Shown one piece after another: positions 45,557 through 55,421 of a stretch of 64,000 bases of DNA. Below the pieces are notes generated by a model. The model ran no database searches, had not been told where the DNA came from, and saw nothing but the letters and a program-made list of their open reading frames with translations. Position numbers and translations under genes: made by a program. Within the stretch, counting starts at the first letter, position 1, and every line of letters begins with the position of its first letter. This DNA comes from Salinimicrobium sediminilitoris (GTDB lineage: Bacteria > Bacteroidota > Bacteroidia > Flavobacteriales > Flavobacteriaceae): assembly GCF_020866905.1 (NCBI RefSeq), contig NZ_JAIVCC010000005.1:186001-250000 (forward strand). The letters are read 5' to 3'.

Positions 45557-45585
45557 CTAAAGTAGATAAACTTCTCTCTTTCAAA
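45557..45585 (-). promoter_or_regulatory. Promoter of repeat RNA copy B
   Basis: On the minus strand TTTG (45582-45585) is followed after 17 bases by TACTTTAG (45557-45564), which differs from TAnnTTTG at one base. The predicted start falls at the same base of the repeat as in copy A. Confidence 0.55.
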
Positions 45586-45673
45586 AACTTTATTAGACCA
45601 ACTACTGGGATAATTGTTAAAGAGCATGTGTTCAACTTAACCTGTAAGAATTAGCTAACAGCCTGATAGAAAA

Positions 45674-47371
45674 CTAATTAATATCAATATCTTTTAACTT
45701 TAACTGAAGGCTGATATTTCCCTGGAACTCATTTTCCTCAATGCAATAGGCTGCTTTTACTTTCTTAGCTTCACTTAAAAGTTCACACTTTTTACCAAGA
45801 TCGAACCCAATGGCATCAAAGCTTCGATCATTACCTCTTTGGAAGAAACGTGCTTTAAGATGTTTATCCTCTCCCCCAACACAGCGCGCATACCCGGTAT
45901 CTTTTAAATTTTTTGTCATAAAAACCGGAGACATATTACCCGGGCCAAAAGGAGCAAATTGTTTAAGGATCCTGTGGAATTTTGAGGTGATATCTCCGAG
46001 TTCTAATTCGGCATCTATTTGGATTTCGGGAGTCAACAGCCGCGGATCTATTGTTGCTGAAACCACCTCTTCAAATTTCTTTTTGAAGTTTTCGTATTGC
46101 TCAGATAGCAAAGTTAATCCGGCAGCATATTTATGCCCCCCGAATTGTTCAATGAATTCACTGCATCCTTCAAGAGCATCATAAACATCAAACCCGCGTA
46201 CCGAACGTGCCGAGGCAGCAAGTTTTTCCCCGCTACGGGTGAATACCAGCGTAGGCCGGTAATAGGTCTCGGTAAGCCTGGAGGCTACAATCCCAATAAC
46301 CCCCTTGTGCCAGGTCTCCCGGTAAACTACCGTGGTGTTTCTTTCCTGCTCACTAAGTTCTTCGATCTGGGCCAGAGCTTCTTTAGTTATGAGCTTATCT
46401 GTATCCCTGCGGGTGGTGTTGTATTCTTCGATTTCAGCTGCGAACATCCTAGCCTGTACCATATCTTCTTCAGTAAGCAGGTTGACAGCATGGAGCCCGT
46501 GCTTCATTCTTCCCGCAGCATTGATACGTGGTGCAACTATAAAAACCACATCTGTAAGTGTTAGTTGCTCTTTTTTCACTTGTTCCAATATCGCACTAAA
46601 ACCTGCACGGGGTGCGACATTAATTACTTGCAGACCGTGGTAAGCCAGGATTCGGTTTTCTCCCGTCACCGGCACAATGTCGGCACCTATGGCTGTAGCT
46701 ACCAGGTCCAGGTATGGTATGAGAATTTCAAAAGGCTCTCCCCGCTTTTGATTAAAAGCCTGAAGCAATTTAAAACCTACGCCACAACCACAGAGTTCCT
46801 TATAAGGATATTCACAATCCTGCCTCTTTGGATCCAAAACTGCCACCGCAGCGGGAATTTCTGCTCCCGGCCTGTGATGGTCACAAATTATAAAGTCAAT
46901 ACCTTTTTGACCGGCATAAGCCACTTTTTCAATAGCTTTAATCCCGCAGTCAAGGGCGATGATGAGGCTAATATCATTATCTGCCGCGAAGTCTATACCT
47001 TTATAGGACACTCCATATCCTTCTCCGTACCGGTCTGGAATGTAGGTGGCAACATTAGGATATATTTTTTTTAGATATGATGAAACCAGGGCTACACTTG
47101 TAGTGCCGTCCACATCGTAGTCACCAAAGACCATTATATTTTCACCTTTTTGAAGGGCAAGTTCGATCCTGTTCACTGCTTTCTCCATATCCTTCATTAA
47201 AAAAGGATCATGGAGATCCTCAAGGCTGGGCCTGAAGAATTTCTTTGCCTCTTCGAATGTAGAAATCCCGCGCTGGACCAGTAATGAAGCAATGGGTTTT
47301 TCGACACCTAAAGCTTCCTGCAGATGTTCAACAATGGAAGGATCGGGTTTAGGTTTAAGTGTCCAGCGCAT
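45674..47371 (-). CDS. recJ: Single-stranded-DNA exonuclease RecJ
   Basis: This 565-residue exonuclease degrades single-stranded DNA 5' to 3' in recombination and mismatch repair. The DHH-family motifs are visible: MVFGDYDVDGTTSVALV, IIALDCGIKA, FIICDHHRPGAEIP and, in the second domain, APRINAAGRMKHGLHAV, plus FGGHKYAAGLTL. Length is normal. It is a single gene with its own promoter box. Confidence 0.96.
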   Translation of the reverse strand: MRWTLKPKPDPSIVEHLQEALGVEKPIASLLVQRGISTFEEAKKFFRPSLEDLHDPFLMKDMEKAVNRIELALQKGENIMVFGDYDVDGTTSVALVSSYLKKIYPNVATYIPDRYGEGYGVSYKGIDFAADNDISLIIALDCGIKAIEKVAYAGQKGIDFIICDHHRPGAEIPAAVAVLDPKRQDCEYPYKELCGCGVGFKLLQAFNQKRGEPFEILIPYLDLVATAIGADIVPVTGENRILAYHGLQVINVAPRAGFSAILEQVKKEQLTLTDVVFIVAPRINAAGRMKHGLHAVNLLTEEDMVQARMFAAEIEEYNTTRRDTDKLITKEALAQIEELSEQERNTTVVYRETWHKGVIGIVASRLTETYYRPTLVFTRSGEKLAASARSVRGFDVYDALEGCSEFIEQFGGHKYAAGLTLLSEQYENFKKKFEEVVSATIDPRLLTPEIQIDAELELGDITSKFHRILKQFAPFGPGNMSPVFMTKNLKDTGYARCVGGEDKHLKARFFQRGNDRSFDAIGFDLGKKCELLSEAKKVKAAYCIEENEFQGNISLQLKLKDIDIN

Positions 47372-47384
47372 GAAGTTTTTTTTT

Positions 47385-47392
47385 CAAAAGTA
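47385..47392 (-). promoter_or_regulatory. -7 box for recJ
   Basis: On the minus strand the bases read TACTTTTG, an exact match, 13 bases before the recJ ATG, with a TTG 14 bases further upstream. Confidence 0.5.
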
Positions 47393-47536
47393 CATATTGT
47401 TGCGATCAATTTGCTTCCTACACAACTTCAGAAAATAAGAAATGAAGAAAATTCTTTCCAAAGAAGAGGCTTCGATAATGACATTTTTGGGAGATTATAT
47501 ATTTATTTTCAATAATTTAGCTTCAAAGCTACACTT

Positions 47537-47884
47537 ATGAGAAATTTTGTTTTTGTTTTAATTTCTGTTTTCCTCTTTGGTTGCAGCGGGGATTCCCTGA
47601 AGACTGGAAAGATAGCCGATACTTATTCGGTTTCTAACACGGAAACCTTAGAGATCTTCTTAACGGAAGCAATTCCCATTGAAGGCGGATACAATATTTC
47701 TCAGCAGGCAGAACATTTTACTGTAAGTGAGATCCAATACCGGGATAAAGGAATTTATTATGTCTATGTCCCTGAAGCCGATTTTACCGGAGAAGATGTA
47801 GTAAAAATTACCAGAGCAGATTCAAATGGCGCGACGGTTTATGCCAAGACAGTGACCACGTATAACATTGATGTGACAGAATAA
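47537..47884 (+). CDS. Small putative lipoprotein
   Basis: This 115-residue protein has a lipoprotein signal (RNFVFVLISVFLFGCSG) with the lipobox cysteine at residue 16. The mature part is about 100 residues, beta-rich by inspection (for example GIYYVYVPEADFTGEDVVKI), and resembles an Ig-like or cadherin-type strand pattern, but I do not recognise a family. It ends one base before the convergent rsmI stop. A half copy of the intergenic palindrome (47478-47489) lies upstream. Confidence 0.7.
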   Translation: MRNFVFVLISVFLFGCSGDSLKTGKIADTYSVSNTETLEIFLTEAIPIEGGYNISQQAEHFTVSEIQYRDKGIYYVYVPEADFTGEDVVKITRADSNGATVYAKTVTTYNIDVTE

Positions 47885-48556
47885 CTATTTCTTACCGGCA
47901 ATTACAAGGACAATTTCCCCCTTAGGCGGCTTTTTTTCGTAGTATTCCAGTACTTCTACAGCTGTTCCTCTTACTGTCTCCTCATGTAGTTTAGAAATTT
48001 CCCTGGAAACAGAAACCTCTCGGTCTTCTCCAAAATATTCCTTTATCTGTCCAAGAGTCTTCAAAAGCTTATGTGGCGATTCATAAAGGATCATGGTTCT
48101 TGTTTCCTGCGCAAGGATTTCCAGGCGTGTCTGCCTTCCTTTTTTCACCGGAAGAAAACCTTCGAAAACGAATTTATCATTTGGCAACCCACTATTCACA
48201 AGCGCCGGAACAAAGGCAGTGGCCCCTGGCAAACAATCTACTTCAATACCGGCTTCCACACAGGCGCGGGTTAATAAAAATCCCGGATCGCTAATGGCCG
48301 GGGTGCCGGCATCACTAATAAGCGCAATAGTTTTTCCATTCTGGATTTGCCGCACCACATTCTCCACCGTCTTATGCTCATTGTGCATATGGTGGCTCTG
48401 CATGGGAGTGTTAATTTCGAAATGTTTTAGAAGTTTTCCGCTGTTACGGGTATCTTCAGCCAGGATAAGATCGGCTTCTTTTAGAATCCTTATGGCGCGA
48501 AAAGTAATGTCTTCCAGGTTGCCAATGGGCGTTGGCACAAGATATAATTTAGCCAT
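47885..48556 (-). CDS. rsmI: 16S rRNA (cytidine-2'-O)-methyltransferase
   Basis: This 223-residue SAM-dependent enzyme methylates C1402 of 16S rRNA. It shows the family start LYLVPTPIGNLEDITFRAI, ILAEDTRNSGKLLKHF, and the SAM-site ALISDAGTPAISDPG with CLPGATAFVPALVNSGLP. It is shorter than the E. coli enzyme at the C-terminus, as is common in Bacteroidota. It lies 8 bases after the coiled hypothetical gene and so shares its transcript. Confidence 0.95.
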   Translation of the reverse strand: MAKLYLVPTPIGNLEDITFRAIRILKEADLILAEDTRNSGKLLKHFEINTPMQSHHMHNEHKTVENVVRQIQNGKTIALISDAGTPAISDPGFLLTRACVEAGIEVDCLPGATAFVPALVNSGLPNDKFVFEGFLPVKKGRQTRLEILAQETRTMILYESPHKLLKTLGQIKEYFGEDREVSVSREISKLHEETVRGTAVEVLEYYEKKPPKGEIVLVIAGKK

Positions 48557-48564
48557 ACAACCTG

Positions 48565-49395
48565 TTACTCGAAGTTCTTTTCAACTATAGCCAAAAACCT
48601 GCTTTCATAATCTTCTTTTCCTTCCCAGTTATTATAATCTGGTTTGACCATGTTAGCGACAAAATTAAAGGCTTCTTCTTTCGACCTGATGGTTATGAGT
48701 TGCGAAAGAACCCGGTTATAGTCGGAAGTACTTCCGTCAAAAAGATGTTTCACAAAGGCCATGCGATCATTAAGGCCGATATTTATACCTTTTTTGAGAC
48801 GGTCATTAAGAGAACGTGGTTTATCCCGGGGTGATCCTGCCCTGTTTACCGGCTCAAACTGCGGTAGGTTATCATAATGAACCCCGCCAATATCGTTCAT
48901 GTCATTCTTCTTGTAATCACGTGATTCAACATGTGCAAAAAGATCATCCACCTGCTGAGTTTCGGGTGGCATCTGGGCAACTATATCTTTTATCTTTTCG
49001 GTATTGGGTTCTGTGATCTCTTCAGAATCATTGTACTCAAGACCGGTAGGATTGTATTCGTCAGGTTCCGGAGAATCTTCTTCCTGCTTTACGGGCTCAG
49101 CCTGCTTTTCCTGGGTTTTTTCCTCCTGTTTTTTTTCTGCCGGTGCTTTTACAGTTTCCTTTTCTTCTTTTGGAGCTTCTACTTTCTGCGCAGTTTTCAC
49201 TACTTCCTGCTGCCTTATTTCAGCAGCGGTATAAAGGTTTGATTCTGTAAAATTATACACCGTTAATTTCTCGTACAACCTCCTGGCCAGTTCTTTTAAC
49301 TCACCGGTAGAGACCTGTTCCTGGTCTTTTAAAAGAGCAACTTTTTCGGCCAAAGCTACTAATTCCTCTTTCAACTGCTTTTTCATAACTTTCAT
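48565..49395 (-). CDS. Conserved hypothetical protein, Lys/Glu-rich
   Basis: This 276-residue soluble protein has three parts: an N-terminal helical region ([18 protein letters not shown]), a low-complexity Lys/Glu/Pro/Gln linker (about residues 70-125), and a conserved-looking C-terminal domain (about 195-276, starting [20 protein letters not shown]). I recall this C-terminal sequence from other flavobacterial hypothetical proteins next to rsmI but know no function. A second ATG lies three codons in. There is no signal peptide. Confidence 0.8.
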   Translation of the reverse strand: MKVMKKQLKEELVALAEKVALLKDQEQVSTGELKELARRLYEKLTVYNFTESNLYTAAEIRQQEVVKTAQKVEAPKEEKETVKAPAEKKQEEKTQEKQAEPVKQEEDSPEPDEYNPTGLEYNDSEEITEPNTEKIKDIVAQMPPETQQVDDLFAHVESRDYKKNDMNDIGGVHYDNLPQFEPVNRAGSPRDKPRSLNDRLKKGINIGLNDRMAFVKHLFDGSTSDYNRVLSQLITIRSKEEAFNFVANMVKPDYNNWEGKEDYESRFLAIVEKNFE

Positions 49396-49426
49396 GCTTG
49401 CAACCCAAATGCGGTTGTATTTTTAA

Positions 49427-49434
49427 TAAATTTG
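49427..49434 (+). promoter_or_regulatory. -7 box for tdk
   Basis: TAAATTTG is an exact match to TAnnTTTG. Its position rules out the upstream GTG at 49432 as a start and supports the ATG at 49486, giving a leader of about 45 bases. Confidence 0.55.
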
Positions 49435-49485
49435 TGTCACCTTTATCAAAAGCGATGTCCGCTTTTTGGTCTTGAAAAATACAAA

Positions 49486-50154
49486 ATGTTTCTCGAAAAT
49501 ACAGTAAATCATAAGGAGCAATTTGGGTGGATTGAAGTTATATGCGGTTCGATGTTCTCGGGAAAGACCGAAGAGCTTATTCGCAGGCTCAAACGCGCCA
49601 AATTTGCCAAACAAAAGGTTGAGATCTTTAAACCTGCAATAGATGTTCGCTATAATGAAGAGATGGTTGTTTCACATGACTCAAATGAAATAAGATCCAC
49701 GCCTGTACCTGCTGCCGCCAATATTAGGTTGCTGGCAGATGACTGCGATGTTGTAGGCATTGATGAGGCTCAATTTTTTGACCAGGAGATCGTCTCTGTG
49801 TGCAATGATCTTGCAAACAGAGGTGTAAGAGTAATAGTAGCGGGTCTTGATATGGATTTTAAAGGCAATCCATTTGGTCCCATGCCTAATCTTATGGCCA
49901 CAGCCGAATATGTAACGAAGGTCCATGCCGTATGCACCCGCACGGGTAACCTGGCCCAATTCAGCTATCGCAAAACTTCTAATGAAGATCTGGTGATGCT
50001 GGGGGAGACCGAAGAATATGAGCCCCTTAGCCGGGGCGCTTTTTACAAGGCACGATTAAAGGAAAAATTAAGAAATTTCGAGGTGAAAGACCCTGAGGAA
50101 TTAAAAGATACAAAAAGAAGTGAGCATGCCGAAAGCCAGGGAGACCGTACTTGA
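49486..50154 (+). CDS. tdk: Thymidine kinase (type II)
   Basis: This 222-residue enzyme phosphorylates thymidine for salvage. The P-loop is GSMFSGKT at residues 21-28, followed by the Walker-B-like GIDEAQFFD and the lasso region [17 protein letters not shown]. The structural zinc site is degraded: the first pair reads CTRTG (one cysteine instead of two) and the C-terminal cysteine pair is missing ([10 protein letters not shown]). The start is chosen from the promoter position and family alignment. It overlaps alr by about 29 bases. Confidence 0.93.
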   Translation: MFLENTVNHKEQFGWIEVICGSMFSGKTEELIRRLKRAKFAKQKVEIFKPAIDVRYNEEMVVSHDSNEIRSTPVPAAANIRLLADDCDVVGIDEAQFFDQEIVSVCNDLANRGVRVIVAGLDMDFKGNPFGPMPNLMATAEYVTKVHAVCTRTGNLAQFSYRKTSNEDLVMLGETEEYEPLSRGAFYKARLKEKLRNFEVKDPEELKDTKRSEHAESQGDRT

Positions 50155-51235
50155 GATTGACCTCAATGCCTTAGCGCATAACTACAATTACATAAGATCA
50201 AAAATTGATAAAGACGTTAAATTCATGGCCGTTGTCAAAGCCTTTGGCTACGGAAGTGATGTTACCGGGATAGCACAAAAACTTGTGGAACTCGGTGCAG
50301 ACTATTTTGCGGTTGCCTATACCTCTGAAGGTATTGCTCTTAGGGAAGCTGGCATAGAAACACCAATTCTTGTACTCCATCCTCAGTCTGCAAATTTTGA
50401 AGCTGTAATTGACCATTGTCTGGAACCCAGCCTTTACAGTGAATTTGTGCTAGAGGAATTCATTAAAACAGCCGAAAAGCAGCAACAAAAGAACTATCCG
50501 GTACATATTAAATTCAATACCGGGTTGAACCGGTTGGGTTTTTCAGAAAAAGAAACTTCTGTAGTGAGAGACTTACTAAAAGGAACATCGGCTGTCAAGG
50601 CAACCTCTTTCTTTTCTCATCTTGCAGCAAGCGAAGACTGGCGGGAAAGGGAATTCACCCTAATGCAGATCCATACCTTTCGCAAAATTGCCGTTAAACT
50701 ATACGATGAATTGGGTTATAGGCCATTGTTGCACATTTGTAATACTTCGGGAGTTATAAACTATCCCAAAGCGCATTTCGATATGATTCGATCGGGAATT
50801 GGACTGTACGGGTTTGGCAACGATGAATCCGAAGATCAAAAACTTAAGCCCATAGGCACCTTAAAGACTATAGTTTCTCAAATCCATACTATGGAAAAGG
50901 GAGAAACTTTGGGGTACAACCGTGCCTTTACTGCCCAAAAAACCACCAGGACAGCTACCCTGCCTATTGGCCATGCCGATGGGATCAACAGGCAATACGG
51001 TAATGGCCGTGCCGGTGTCCTTATCAATGGTAAATATGCACCTATTATAGGTAATATTTGTATGGACATGATCATGGTGGATGTTACAGGAATAGATTGC
51101 GAAGAAGGGGATGAAGTAATTATTTTTGGAGGATCTCAACATGCTACAGAATTTGCAGCAAAGGGAAATACAATCTCTTATGAGCTTATTACCGGCATCT
51201 CCCAAAGAGTAAAGAGAATAATCGTTAATAATTAA
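50126..51235 (+). CDS. alr: Alanine racemase
   Basis: This 369-residue PLP enzyme makes D-alanine for peptidoglycan. The PLP lysine is Lys38 in [11 protein letters not shown], which deviates from the common KANAYGHG. The second catalytic tyrosine lies in [10 protein letters not shown] and the phosphate-binding region in [28 protein letters not shown] two codons upstream is an alternative start. The gene begins inside the 3' end of tdk, so the two are translated from one mRNA. Confidence 0.93.
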   Translation: MPKARETVLEIDLNALAHNYNYIRSKIDKDVKFMAVVKAFGYGSDVTGIAQKLVELGADYFAVAYTSEGIALREAGIETPILVLHPQSANFEAVIDHCLEPSLYSEFVLEEFIKTAEKQQQKNYPVHIKFNTGLNRLGFSEKETSVVRDLLKGTSAVKATSFFSHLAASEDWREREFTLMQIHTFRKIAVKLYDELGYRPLLHICNTSGVINYPKAHFDMIRSGIGLYGFGNDESEDQKLKPIGTLKTIVSQIHTMEKGETLGYNRAFTAQKTTRTATLPIGHADGINRQYGNGRAGVLINGKYAPIIGNICMDMIMVDVTGIDCEEGDEVIIFGGSQHATEFAAKGNTISYELITGISQRVKRIIVNN

Positions 51236-51270
51236 TCCTTATTTTTAACCTGCAAATTTCAATTAAAACT

Positions 51271-51699
51271 ATGGCATTTTTTAAAGATTTCAAGACCTTT
51301 TTAATGAAAGGTGATATTATCGCTCTTGCTACAGCAGTAGTTGTTGGAGGTGCGTTTAATAAAATAGTTTCTTCTGTTGTCGCAGATATCATCATGCCGC
51401 TTATAGGAGTAATCACAGGCGGAGTGGATTTCTCGCAGAAGTTCATTTCCCTTGATGGAAATGACTATGAAACTTTAGACGCTGCAAAAGAAGCCGAGGC
51501 TGCTGTTCTCACCTATGGAAATTTGATCCAGGCCATTATTTATTTTATTATTGTAGCCTTTTTCATTTTCTTGGTCCTACGTGCTTATGAAAGGACAAAG
51601 ACCCAGAAGGAGGCTCCAAAAGTGACCGAGCCAAAAGGACCGTCCCAGGAAGAATTGCTTACAGAAATAAGGGATGAACTAAGGAAAAATAACAGGTAA
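51271..51699 (+). CDS. mscL: Large-conductance mechanosensitive channel
   Basis: This 142-residue inner-membrane channel opens under membrane tension to release osmolytes. It has the amphipathic start [13 protein letters not shown], the pore-lining first span [27 protein letters not shown], a periplasmic loop, the second span [18 protein letters not shown] and a charged cytoplasmic helix ending [15 protein letters not shown]. It lies 35 bases after alr and may share its transcript. Confidence 0.96.
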   Translation: MAFFKDFKTFLMKGDIIALATAVVVGGAFNKIVSSVVADIIMPLIGVITGGVDFSQKFISLDGNDYETLDAAKEAEAAVLTYGNLIQAIIYFIIVAFFIFLVLRAYERTKTQKEAPKVTEPKGPSQEELLTEIRDELRKNNR

Positions 51700-51747
51700 A
51701 TCTTAAGCTACAACCATGTAAGCTTCAAAAGATTGAGCAGGATTTTC

Positions 51748-51755
51748 TATATTTG
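51748..51755 (+). promoter_or_regulatory. Orphan promoter -7 box
   Basis: TATATTTG is an exact match to TAnnTTTG, predicting a start at about 51762, but no reading frame follows before the terminator at 51813. Confidence 0.55.
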
Positions 51756-51761
51756 CCGAAA

Positions 51762-51842
51762 GACATAACTAAAGACACGTAGTAACCGCTACGCTACATA
51801 TCCTATTCCTAAACCCCCGAATAAATCGGGGGTCTTTTTTTT
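51762..51842 (+). ncRNA. Candidate small RNA between mscL and asd
   Basis: From the predicted start an RNA of about 80 bases contains a hairpin CGTAG/CTACG (51778-51782 with 51789-51793) and ends in a strong terminator, ACCCCCGA/TCGGGGGT (51813-51820 with 51826-51833) followed by CTTTTTTTT. No open frame of useful length is present. It could instead be the 3' end of the mscL transcript, but the promoter box in between argues for a separate unit. Confidence 0.5.
51813..51842 (+). terminator. Terminator between mscL and asd
   Basis: A perfect 8-bp GC-rich stem with a 5-base loop is followed by a run of eight Ts. Confidence 0.92.
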
Positions 51843-51942
51843 GCTTTAATATTCATATTTAACAATCTGTGTAAATTGGTTATAATAAATTGGAGTTTTT
51901 ATAATTTTCATTTCCCTATTCTTTTAATTACAAGCAGTACAA

Positions 51943-51950
51943 TACCTTTG
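51943..51950 (+). promoter_or_regulatory. -7 box for asd
   Basis: TACCTTTG is an exact match, predicting a leader of about 75 bases. That leader contains AGAGACC and GGTCCTCT segments that could pair with one bulge. It is too short for a lysine riboswitch. Confidence 0.5.
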
Positions 51951-52031
51951 CATCGTTAAAAAATAAGACCCCGGGAAGGAGAGACCAATTAGGTTTCCAA
52001 ACCCTTAAAGGTCCTCTAATAAATATAAATT

Positions 52032-53021
52032 ATGAAAGTAGCAGTAGTTGGTGCCACCGGGATGGTGGGACAGGTGATGTTAAAAGTGCTCGCAGAAAGA
52101 AATTTCCCGGTAACCGAATTATTACCGGTAGCTTCAGAAAGATCTGTGGGCAACAAAATAAATTTCAATAATAAGGAGTATGAAGTAATAGGCCTGGAAG
52201 AGGCAGTCGCACAAAAACCTGATATTGCTCTTTTTTCGGCGGGAGGGGAAACCTCTCTGAAATGGGCTCCAAAATTCGCAGAAGCAGGCACTACAGTGAT
52301 TGACAATTCTTCAGCCTGGAGAATGCACCCGGAAAAGAAACTTGTTGTGCCCGAGATAAATGCTTCAGAATTAACCAGAGAAGACAAGATTATTGCCAAT
52401 CCAAATTGTTCCACTATTCAAATGGTTATGGCTCTTGCTCCCCTGCACAAGAAATATGGAATTCAAAGGGTGGTGGTCTCGACCTATCAGTCCATTACAG
52501 GAACAGGAGTGAAAGCCGTTCAGCAATTAGAAAATGAATATAAGGGGGAACAGGGCGAAATGGCTTATCCTTACCCAATTCACCGCAATGCCATCCCTCA
52601 GTGTGATGTTTTTGAAGCAAATGGTTACACCAAGGAGGAGATGAAACTCACCAACGAAACCAAAAAGATCCTGAAGGATAACAGTGTCGAAGTTACAGCT
52701 ACTGCTATTCGAATTCCTGTAGTTGGCGGCCACAGCGAATCTGTCAATGTAACCTTCAAAAATGATTACGATATTAATGAGGTGCGAAGAATCCTCAAAG
52801 ATTTTCCCGGCGTTACGGTGCAGGACAATACAGATGTCAATACTTACCCAATGCCTATTTATGCCGAAGGTAAAGATGATGTTTTTGTGGGGCGCATTAG
52901 AAGGGACCTTTCTCAGCCAAATTCGTTAAATATGTGGATAGTAGCCGATAACCTGCGCAAGGGTGCGGCAACCAATGCGGTACAGATAGCCGAATACCTG
53001 GTTAAAAATGATCTTGTATAG
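52032..53021 (+). CDS. asd: Aspartate-semialdehyde dehydrogenase
   Basis: This 329-residue NADPH enzyme reduces aspartyl phosphate to aspartate semialdehyde for lysine, diaminopimelate, threonine and methionine synthesis. It has the nucleotide-binding start VAVVGATGMVGQVM, the phosphate-site SSAWRMHPE, the catalytic Cys126 in NPNCSTIQ, and the substrate arginine and histidine in RIPVVGGHSESVNV. Length is normal. It is followed by a copy of the intergenic palindrome and a terminator. Confidence 0.97.
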   Translation: MKVAVVGATGMVGQVMLKVLAERNFPVTELLPVASERSVGNKINFNNKEYEVIGLEEAVAQKPDIALFSAGGETSLKWAPKFAEAGTTVIDNSSAWRMHPEKKLVVPEINASELTREDKIIANPNCSTIQMVMALAPLHKKYGIQRVVVSTYQSITGTGVKAVQQLENEYKGEQGEMAYPYPIHRNAIPQCDVFEANGYTKEEMKLTNETKKILKDNSVEVTATAIRIPVVGGHSESVNVTFKNDYDINEVRRILKDFPGVTVQDNTDVNTYPMPIYAEGKDDVFVGRIRRDLSQPNSLNMWIVADNLRKGAATNAVQIAEYLVKNDLV

Positions 53022-53031
53022 AAAAAAGGTG

Positions 53032-53050
53032 TCAAAAGTGACATTTTTGA
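53032..53050. repeat. Intergenic palindrome copy after asd
   Basis: TCAAAAGTGACATTTTTGA matches the palindrome TCAAAAATGNCATTTTTGA with one change. It lies between the asd stop codon and its terminator, so it cannot be a promoter element of asd. Confidence 0.55.
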
Positions 53051-53064
53051 GAAGTTATATTTTA

Positions 53065-53093
53065 GGGCTGCATATTCCCGTGCAGCCTTTTTT
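53065..53093 (+). terminator. Terminator after asd
   Basis: A stem GGCTGCA/TGCAGCC with an 8-base loop is followed by six Ts. Confidence 0.88.
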
Positions 53094-53152
53094 AATACCA
53101 TACGATTTAGCAGAAAAATACCTATTTTAGGACCTGTCTTAAATTTTGAGAA

Positions 53153-55330
53153 ATGAAGAAAACAATAATTACTGTAATCGCTGCCGGAGCATTGATCTCT
53201 TGCGGAAGTTCACAACAACAACAGCCGGAACCACCCGTTCCGCCAACACCTCAAACCCCCTCAACTGCATTGGAATATCCTGAAACCCGCAAAGGCAATA
53301 CCGTAGACACATACTTTGGAACTCAGGTACAGGATCCCTACCGCTGGCTGGAAGATGACCGCAGCGCAGAGACCGAAGCCTGGGTAAAGGCACAAAATGA
53401 GGTCACATTTGATTATTTAGACCAAATTCCTTTTAGGGATGAACTTAAACAGAGACTAACCGAACTCTGGAACTATGAGAAACTAAGTGCTCCAAATGAA
53501 GAAGGTGGATGGATCTACTTCAGCAAGAATGATGGACTTCAAAACCAAAGTGTTATCTACCGTAAAAAGTCTGAAGATGCCACTCCTGAAGTCTTTTTAG
53601 ATCCGAATAAATTCAGTGAGGACGGCACTACTTCTCTCGCCGGAATGAATTTTTCTGAAGACGGAAAAAAACTGGCTTACAGTATATCTGAAGGTGGTAG
53701 CGACTGGAGAAAAGTGATTGTCATCGACGCCGAAACAAAAGAGGTTATTGAAGATACCCTTGTAAATGTAAAATTCAGCGGACTTTCCTGGAAAGGTAAT
53801 GAAGGTTTTTATTACTCGAGCTATGATAAACCTGAAGGAAGCGAACTTTCAGCAAAGACAGATCAGCACAAGCTGTATTACCATGAACTGGGAACACCCC
53901 AAAGTGAGGATAAAGTGATCTTTGGAGCTACTCCAGAGCAAAAACATCGTTACATAGGTGGAAATGTGTCCGAGGATAACCGTTACCTGTTTATTTCGGC
54001 CAGGAGTTCAACTTCAGGAGGAAAGCTTTTCATGATGGACCTTACCAAAGATAATCCTACCATTGACACTATTGTAGGACATGAAAAGAATGAGAGCTAT
54101 GTGATCGACAACCGTGACAGCAAACTTTTTATTGTCACCAATATGGATGCGCCAAACAGGAAGATCGTTACTGTTGATGCTGCAAACCCAACTCCCGAAA
54201 ATTGGAAAGACCTTATTCCTGAGACCGAAAACGTTCTTAGCCCCTCAACCGGTGGCGGGTACATTTTTGCAGAATACATGCAGGATGCAGTTTCGAATGT
54301 AAAACAGTATGACTACGAAGGAAAACTTGTTAGAGAAGTTGAGCTTCCGGGAATTGGTACCGTAGGCGGCTTTGGTGGTGAAAAGGATGAAAAAGATCTT
54401 TATTACAGCTTTACGAACTACGTCACCCCGGGCAGCATTTATAAATACAATGTTGAAAGCGGAACTTCTGAACTTTACAACAGCCCAAAAGTGGCTTTTA
54501 ATCCGGATGAATACACCAGTGAGCAGGTTTTTTATACCTCAAAAGACGGTACAAAGGTCCCAATGATCATCACTTACAAAAAGGGGACTACAATGAATGG
54601 AAAGAACCCAACCATCCTCTACGGTTATGGCGGATTCAATGTAAGTCTTACCCCTTCCTTTAGCATTGCGAATGCTGTATGGATGGAACAGGGAGGAATT
54701 TACGCTGTGCCTAACCTTCGCGGAGGTGGGGAATATGGAAAAGAATGGCATGACGCCGGTACTAAAATGCAGAAGCAAAATGTTTTTGACGATTTTATTG
54801 CAGCTGCCGAATATCTTATAGAAAACGATTATACATCCAGAGATTACCTCGCTATTAGGGGAGGTTCTAATGGAGGACTTTTAGTGGGAGCTACCATGAC
54901 CCAGCGTCCAGACCTGATGAAGGTGGCTTTACCCGCCGTAGGAGTGCTGGATATGCTTCGCTATCACACTTTCACCGCAGGTGCGGGATGGGCCTATGAT
55001 TATGGTACTTCTGAAGAAAGTGAAGAAATGTTCAATTATATAAAAGGTTACTCTCCCGTTCACAATGTGGAAAAAGGAGAGGAATATCCTGCCACCTTGA
55101 TTACCACAGGAGATCACGATGACCGTGTGGTCCCTGCTCATTCGTTTAAGTTTGCTGCCGAGCTTCAGGAAAAGCACGCGGGAGACGAGCCGGTGTTAAT
55201 AAGAATTGAGACCAATGCAGGTCACGGTGCAGGAACTCCTGTGAGTAAAATCATTGAACAATATGCAGATATTTTTGGGTTCACGTTATACAACATGGGA
55301 TTTGACCGTCTACCAAAAGATGAACAATAA
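53153..55330 (+). CDS. Prolyl oligopeptidase family serine peptidase (lipoprotein)
   Basis: This 725-residue S9A peptidase cleaves after proline in short peptides. It starts with a lipoprotein signal ([14 protein letters not shown]), so it is anchored in the periplasm or outer membrane, followed by a Gln/Pro-rich linker. The propeller domain (about 90-440) begins [13 protein letters not shown]. The hydrolase domain has the nucleophile in [13 protein letters not shown], the aspartate in [12 protein letters not shown] and the histidine in NAGHGAG. It is monocistronic with a terminator. Confidence 0.95.
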   Translation: MKKTIITVIAAGALISCGSSQQQQPEPPVPPTPQTPSTALEYPETRKGNTVDTYFGTQVQDPYRWLEDDRSAETEAWVKAQNEVTFDYLDQIPFRDELKQRLTELWNYEKLSAPNEEGGWIYFSKNDGLQNQSVIYRKKSEDATPEVFLDPNKFSEDGTTSLAGMNFSEDGKKLAYSISEGGSDWRKVIVIDAETKEVIEDTLVNVKFSGLSWKGNEGFYYSSYDKPEGSELSAKTDQHKLYYHELGTPQSEDKVIFGATPEQKHRYIGGNVSEDNRYLFISARSSTSGGKLFMMDLTKDNPTIDTIVGHEKNESYVIDNRDSKLFIVTNMDAPNRKIVTVDAANPTPENWKDLIPETENVLSPSTGGGYIFAEYMQDAVSNVKQYDYEGKLVREVELPGIGTVGGFGGEKDEKDLYYSFTNYVTPGSIYKYNVESGTSELYNSPKVAFNPDEYTSEQVFYTSKDGTKVPMIITYKKGTTMNGKNPTILYGYGGFNVSLTPSFSIANAVWMEQGGIYAVPNLRGGGEYGKEWHDAGTKMQKQNVFDDFIAAAEYLIENDYTSRDYLAIRGGSNGGLLVGATMTQRPDLMKVALPAVGVLDMLRYHTFTAGAGWAYDYGTSEESEEMFNYIKGYSPVHNVEKGEEYPATLITTGDHDDRVVPAHSFKFAAELQEKHAGDEPVLIRIETNAGHGAGTPVSKIIEQYADIFGFTLYNMGFDRLPKDEQ

Positions 55331-55356
55331 ATATTAGTAAATTTTATTACCTCTTC

Positions 55357-55383
55357 AAAAAGCCTTCGTGAGAAGGCTTTTTG
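55357..55383 (+). terminator. Terminator after the prolyl oligopeptidase
   Basis: A 10-bp stem AAAAGCCTTC/GAAGGCTTTT with loop GTGA continues into Ts. Confidence 0.88.
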
Positions 55384-55421
55384 CTTTTAAAGCCGTAAAT
55401 TTACTGCCCAATTGAAAGAAC

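Noticed and set aside
51950-52031. Lysine riboswitch in the asd leader
   Set aside because: The leader is about 75 bases, too short for the class, and lacks its characteristic paired elements.
53056-53063. TATATTTT promoter box after the palindrome at 53032
   Set aside because: A start there would fall within the asd terminator, so it would make no useful transcript.
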